This document shows, piece by piece, positions 51,877-52,153 of a stretch of DNA of 52,153 nt. Every line of letters begins with the position of its first letter. Position 1 is the stretch's first letter. Location of the stretch: positions 1-52,153 of the forward strand of contig JAFLTJ010000005.1 of assembly GCA_022510465.1 (NCBI GenBank), read 5' to 3'. Source of the DNA: Muribaculaceae bacterium. Its GTDB lineage: Bacteria > Bacteroidota > Bacteroidia > Bacteroidales > Muribaculaceae. The position numbers were made by a program, and so were the translations under genes. The notes beneath the pieces were generated by a model that did no database searches, was not told the origin of the DNA, and worked only from the letters and a program-made list of their open reading frames with translations.

Positions 51877-52153
51877 GTAAGTTCCTTTATATTAAACACC
51901 GGGCCCTCTGTGCATACACATACATTTCCCTTAACAGTCTTTTCAACGCAACACAGGCAGGCGCCAACTCCACATGCCATCATATTCTCCAATGAAACCT
52001 CACATTCGATTCCCTGTTTTCGGCATATTGCCGCCACTGCTTTCATCATCGGTGCCGGCCCACAGCAGAATACCATGTCCCATTCACGTGTAAAAGCACT
52101 GTTGGTTGTCACCAATCCCGATTGGCCTGCCGTTCCATCTTCTGTTGAAATAT
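51870..52153 (-). CDS. pyrK: Dihydroorotate dehydrogenase electron-transfer subunit, 5' part outside window
   Basis: C-terminal part of PyrK, the FAD and [2Fe-2S] subunit that takes electrons from PyrD. The frame is open to the window edge (the visible end reads ISTEDGTAGQSG before VTTNSAF), so at least 94 residues are seen and the N-terminus is missing. FCCGPAPMMKAVAAICRKQG is the nucleotide-binding end; the cluster ligands lie in MACGVGACLCCVEK and VCVCTEGPVF. The stop overlaps the start of pyrD. Confidence 0.95.
   Translation of the reverse strand, partial: ISTEDGTAGQSGLVTTNSAFTREWDMVFCCGPAPMMKAVAAICRKQGIECEVSLENMMACGVGACLCCVEKTVKGNVCVCTEGPVFNIKELTW

Overview
The window looks like chromosomal DNA from a gut-type member of the Bacteroidota, order Bacteroidales. 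A Muribaculaceae-like genome is my best guess; this is inferred from gene content, not from a marker gene. Reasons: promoters match the Bacteroidota form (TTTG, 19-21 bases, TAnnTTTG) rather than the E. coli form; Shine-Dalgarno sequences are largely absent; and the genes include families typical of the group. These are a secreted PL11 lyase with a type IX-like C-terminal tail, PorT-like beta-barrels, DUF4301 and DUF3332 proteins, Rho with a very long disordered insert, and a Wza/BY-kinase pair. There is no rRNA, tRNA, CRISPR array or intact insertion sequence.

Layout. 0-8 kb (+): PL11 rhamnogalacturonan lyase, uvrB, ygiQ. 7.8-10.4 kb (-): patatin phospholipase and a cytoplasmic GH13 enzyme. 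10.6-14 kb (+): a split Alg14/Alg13-type glycosyltransferase pair and rho. 14-18 kb (-): PorT-like barrel, purM, an MltF-like transglycosylase and a DUF3332 lipoprotein. 18-20 kb (+): a roughly 310-nt structured RNA region followed by two lipoproteins. 20-28.4 kb (-): dedA, rpe, ftsK, lolA-like, trxB, uup-like and, last, a GNAT gene. 28.6-32 kb (+): polysaccharide export protein and tyrosine autokinase. 32-37 kb: dnaB (-), a broken acyltransferase (+), an LTxxQ periplasmic protein (-), a COG0523 metallochaperone (-) and a Crp/Fnr regulator (-). 37-39.5 kb (+): DUF4301 and a VanX-like dipeptidase. 39.5-45.4 kb (-): DUF6155-like, S9 peptidase, prs, miaA, pepT. 45.5-48 kb (+): gpmI and a SanA-like gene. 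48-50.2 kb: an AT-rich island bounded by ~110-bp inverted repeats. 50.2 kb to the end (-): a beta-barrel, pyrD and partial pyrK.

Most of the window is housekeeping: nucleotide synthesis (purM, prs, pyrDK), DNA repair and replication (uvrB, dnaB, ftsK), transcription termination (rho), tRNA modification (miaA), glycolysis (gpmI), redox balance (trxB) and peptide use (pepT, S9, VanX-like). Envelope functions are the second theme.

The most unusual parts are mainly non-coding. A promoter-driven, multi-hairpin RNA ending in a terminator precedes the lipoprotein pair at 18.5 kb. A second structured RNA on the minus strand lies inside the inverted-repeat island at 49.4-49.7 kb. The leader of the LTxxQ gene can fold so that its start codon is paired. 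The two ~110-bp inverted repeats enclose a 2-kb block that might be invertible or mobile.
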